NCBI GenBank assembly: GCA_002378565.1
Contig: DFSH01000044.1
Coordinates: 110,479 to 130,435 of the forward strand
Source: Flavobacteriales bacterium UBA3442
GTDB taxonomy: Bacteria; Bacteroidota; Bacteroidia; Flavobacteriales; Schleiferiaceae
Direction: 5' to 3'
Length of the DNA stretch: 19,957 nucleotides
Position numbers and translations under genes: made by a program
Notes under the pieces: generated by a model
The model's database searches: none
Seen by the model: the letters and a program-made list of their open reading frames with translations, nothing else
What the model was told of the DNA's origin: nothing
Shown: one piece after another, positions 17,990 to 19,957 of the stretch
Position numbering within the stretch: the first letter of the stretch is position 1
How the letters are laid out: each line of letters opens with the position of its first letter

Positions 17990-19957
17990 TTAGGCTCCCT
18001 TCACAGCCTCAATGACTGCTTCAGAAATATTGTTAGGCGTTGCGGCGTAATGGCTGAATTCCATGGTAGAACTGCCACGACCAGACGTGATGGTGCGTAA
18101 GCTGGTTACGTAACCAAACATTTCGCTCAATGGCACTTCAGCTTTGACCACGGAATCACCTTCCTTGGTGTCCATGCCTTGAACCACGCCACGGCGTTTG
18201 TTGAGGTCTCCCACAACGTCTCCCATGGCGTTTTCTGGCATGATAACTTCCATCTTCATGATTGGTTCCAAGATGACCGGAGATGCCTTTTTAGCCGAAG
18301 AACGGAAGCCAAGCTTTCCAGCTTGCTCAAAGGACAACTGATCAGAGTCAACAGGGTGGAATGAACCATCCTTCAATGTCACCTTCATGGTGTCAATTCC
18401 GTAGCCAGCCAAGGGGCCATTGACCATGGCATTCTTGAATCCTTTCTCAACAGATGGAATAAATTCACGAGGCACATTGCCACCTTTGACTTCATTCACA
18501 AACTGCAAGTCGCCTTCGAAGTCTTCATCAACGGGTCCAATCGTGAAGACGATGTCTGCAAATTTACCGCGGCCACCTGTCTGCTTCTTGTATGTTTCAC
18601 GGTGGCTGACGGTCTCGTTCAATGCCTCCTTGTACTGAACCTGAGGTGCACCTTGGTTGCATTCAACCTTGAATTCACGTCGCATGCGGTCAACAAGGAT
18701 GTCCAAATGCAATTCGCCCATACCACTGATCACAGTCTGACCGGTTTCCTCATCCGTGACAACACGGAAAGTTGGATCTTCTTCTGCCAATTTAGCCAAT
18801 GCCATACCCATCTTGTCCATGTCAGCCTGTGACTTAGGTTCAACAGCTATGCCAATCACTGGCTCAGGGAATGTCATAGATTCCAATACGATGGGATGTT
18901 TTTCAGCTGCAAGGGTATCGCCTGTGCGAATGTCCTTGAAACCAACACCTGCACCAATATCACCAGCCTCAATTGTAGGAATGGCATTCTGCTTGTTGGA
19001 GTGCATTTGGAAGATGCGAGAAATACGCTCCTTCTTCATGGTTCGCATGTTTTTCACGTAAGAACCTGCATCGGTTGATCCAGAGTATACACGGAAAAAG
19101 CACAACCGGCCAACAAATGGGTCCGTCGCAATCTTGAAAGCAAGGGCTGAGAATGGCTCATCTACGGATGGCTTGCGAGACTCTTCCTCACCTGTATCAG
19201 GGTTCTCACCAGTGATAGCTTCCACATCCAAAGGGGATGGCAAATAAGACATCACCGCATCCAACATAGTTTGCACACCTTTATTCTTGAAGGCGGAGCC
19301 ACAGAAGACAGGCGTAATTTTCATTTCAATGGTGCCTTTACGAATAGCAGCAACCATTTCCTCTCGAGTGATGCTATCGGGATCCTCAAAGAACTTTTCC
19401 AACAGGTTGTCATCAAATTCAGCAATAGCTTCAACCAATTTCTCTCGGTACTCATCGACAGTCTCAACCAATTCAGCAGGAATTTCTACTTCCTTGTAAG
19501 TCATGCCTTGGGTGTCATCGTTCCAAATAATGGCACGCTTATCCAACAAGTCAACGATGCCTTTGAATTCTCCTTCAGCACCGATTGGCACTTGCATCAC
19601 CAAAGGATTGCCTTTCAAACGGTCGCCAATTTGGCTGACTACCTCAAAGAAATCTGCACCGGTACGGTCCATCTTGTTGACAAACACCATGCGTGGCACG
19701 GCGTATTTTGTTGCCTGACGCCAAACAGTTTCCGTTTGAGGCTGAACACCACCGACGGCACAAAGCAATGCAACAGCACCATCCAATACGCGCAATGAAC
19801 GCTCTACCTCAACAGTGAAATCAACGTGCCCAGGGGTGTCAATGATATTGACCTTGTACTCTTCAGATCCTGGAATGGCCTGGCCTTGATTGGTTGGGAA
19901 GTTCCAAAAACACGTGGTAGCGGCAGATGTGATGGTGATACCACGCTCTTGCTCTTG
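17990..19957 (-). CDS. fusA: Elongation factor G, lacking the N-terminus (runs off the right edge)
   Basis: GTPase that drives translocation of tRNA and mRNA and, with RRF, recycles ribosomes. The visible 655 residues start in EQERGITIT of switch I, so the P-loop and about the first 60 residues lie outside the window. G3 is DTPGH (visible residues 40-44), G4 is NKMD (94-97) and G5 is GSA (about 220-222). Domains II to V follow. Domain IV has the tip motif [12 protein letters not shown], whose His aligns with E. coli His583, and domain V has [17 protein letters not shown]. The frame stays open to base 19957; a possible TTG start at 19795 is only an internal Leu codon. Its place directly before rpsJ marks it as the main EF-G. 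Confidence 0.98.
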   Translation of the reverse strand, partial: QEQERGITITSAATTCFWNFPTNQGQAIPGSEEYKVNIIDTPGHVDFTVEVERSLRVLDGAVALLCAVGGVQPQTETVWRQATKYAVPRMVFVNKMDRTGADFFEVVSQIGDRLKGNPLVMQVPIGAEGEFKGIVDLLDKRAIIWNDDTQGMTYKEVEIPAELVETVDEYREKLVEAIAEFDDNLLEKFFEDPDSITREEMVAAIRKGTIEMKITPVFCGSAFKNKGVQTMLDAVMSYLPSPLDVEAITGENPDTGEEESRKPSVDEPFSALAFKIATDPFVGRLCFFRVYSGSTDAGSYVKNMRTMKKERISRIFQMHSNKQNAIPTIEAGDIGAGVGFKDIRTGDTLAAEKHPIVLESMTFPEPVIGIAVEPKSQADMDKMGMALAKLAEEDPTFRVVTDEETGQTVISGMGELHLDILVDRMRREFKVECNQGAPQVQYKEALNETVSHRETYKKQTGGRGKFADIVFTIGPVDEDFEGDLQFVNEVKGGNVPREFIPSVEKGFKNAMVNGPLAGYGIDTMKVTLKDGSFHPVDSDQLSFEQAGKLGFRSSAKKASPVILEPIMKMEVIMPENAMGDVVGDLNKRRGVVQGMDTKEGDSVVKAEVPLSEMFGYVTSLRTITSGRGSSTMEFSHYAATPNNISEAVIEAVKGA

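Noticed and set aside
19793..19795. A TTG at 19795 as start of fusA
   Set aside because: The frame continues upstream with the EF-G sequences [15 protein letters not shown] and QERGITIT, so this is an internal Leu codon of a gene cut by the window edge.

Overview
The window is an almost uninterrupted housekeeping block, entirely on the minus strand. It runs (in transcription order, right to left) fusA, rpsJ, rplC, rplD, rplW, rplB, rpsS, rplV, rpsC, rplP, rpmC, rpsQ, rplN, rplX, rplE, rpsN, rpsH, rplF, rplR, rpsE, rpmD, rplO, secY, infA, rpmJ, rpsM, rpsK, rpsD, rpoA, rplQ, then carA, eno, gltA, and the start of an unidentified Lys/Ala/Pro-rich protein. There are no rRNA or tRNA genes, insertion sequences, CRISPR arrays or phage genes.

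The organism is very probably a member of the Bacteroidota, most likely Flavobacteriia-like. The S10, spc and alpha operons are fused. There is no tuf between fusA and rpsJ, and no adk or map between secY and infA. rplQ is followed by carA-eno-gltA. L36, S14 and S4 are zinc-free forms. None of the visible start codons has a Shine-Dalgarno sequence. A good TAnnTTTG-type promoter element precedes the leftmost gene. A genus cannot be named from this sequence alone.

Layout. Bases 17990-19957 hold most of fusA, whose N-terminus lies beyond the right edge. Bases 4297-17974 hold 29 genes for ribosomal proteins, SecY, IF-1 and the RNA polymerase alpha subunit, with gaps of 23 bases at most and four TAATG stop/start overlaps. 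A hairpin terminator (about 4236-4270) closes this block 83 bases before carA. Bases 522-4213 hold carA-eno-gltA with 5- and 9-base gaps, closed by a second, near-perfect terminator (475-505). Bases 332-474 are a leader with a promoter-like element, and bases 1-331 begin a new gene with exact 15-base tandem repeats.

Together the genes couple ribosome assembly, translation factors, the Sec translocon and transcription with glycolysis, TCA-cycle entry and carbamoyl phosphate supply, a growth-linked set.

I found no previously undescribed system. The points most worth a second look are the mitochondrial-type citrate synthase, the slippage-prone repeat in the edge gene, a recurring ATTGAAT heptamer just upstream of several starts, and the terminator plus possible promoter in front of carA.
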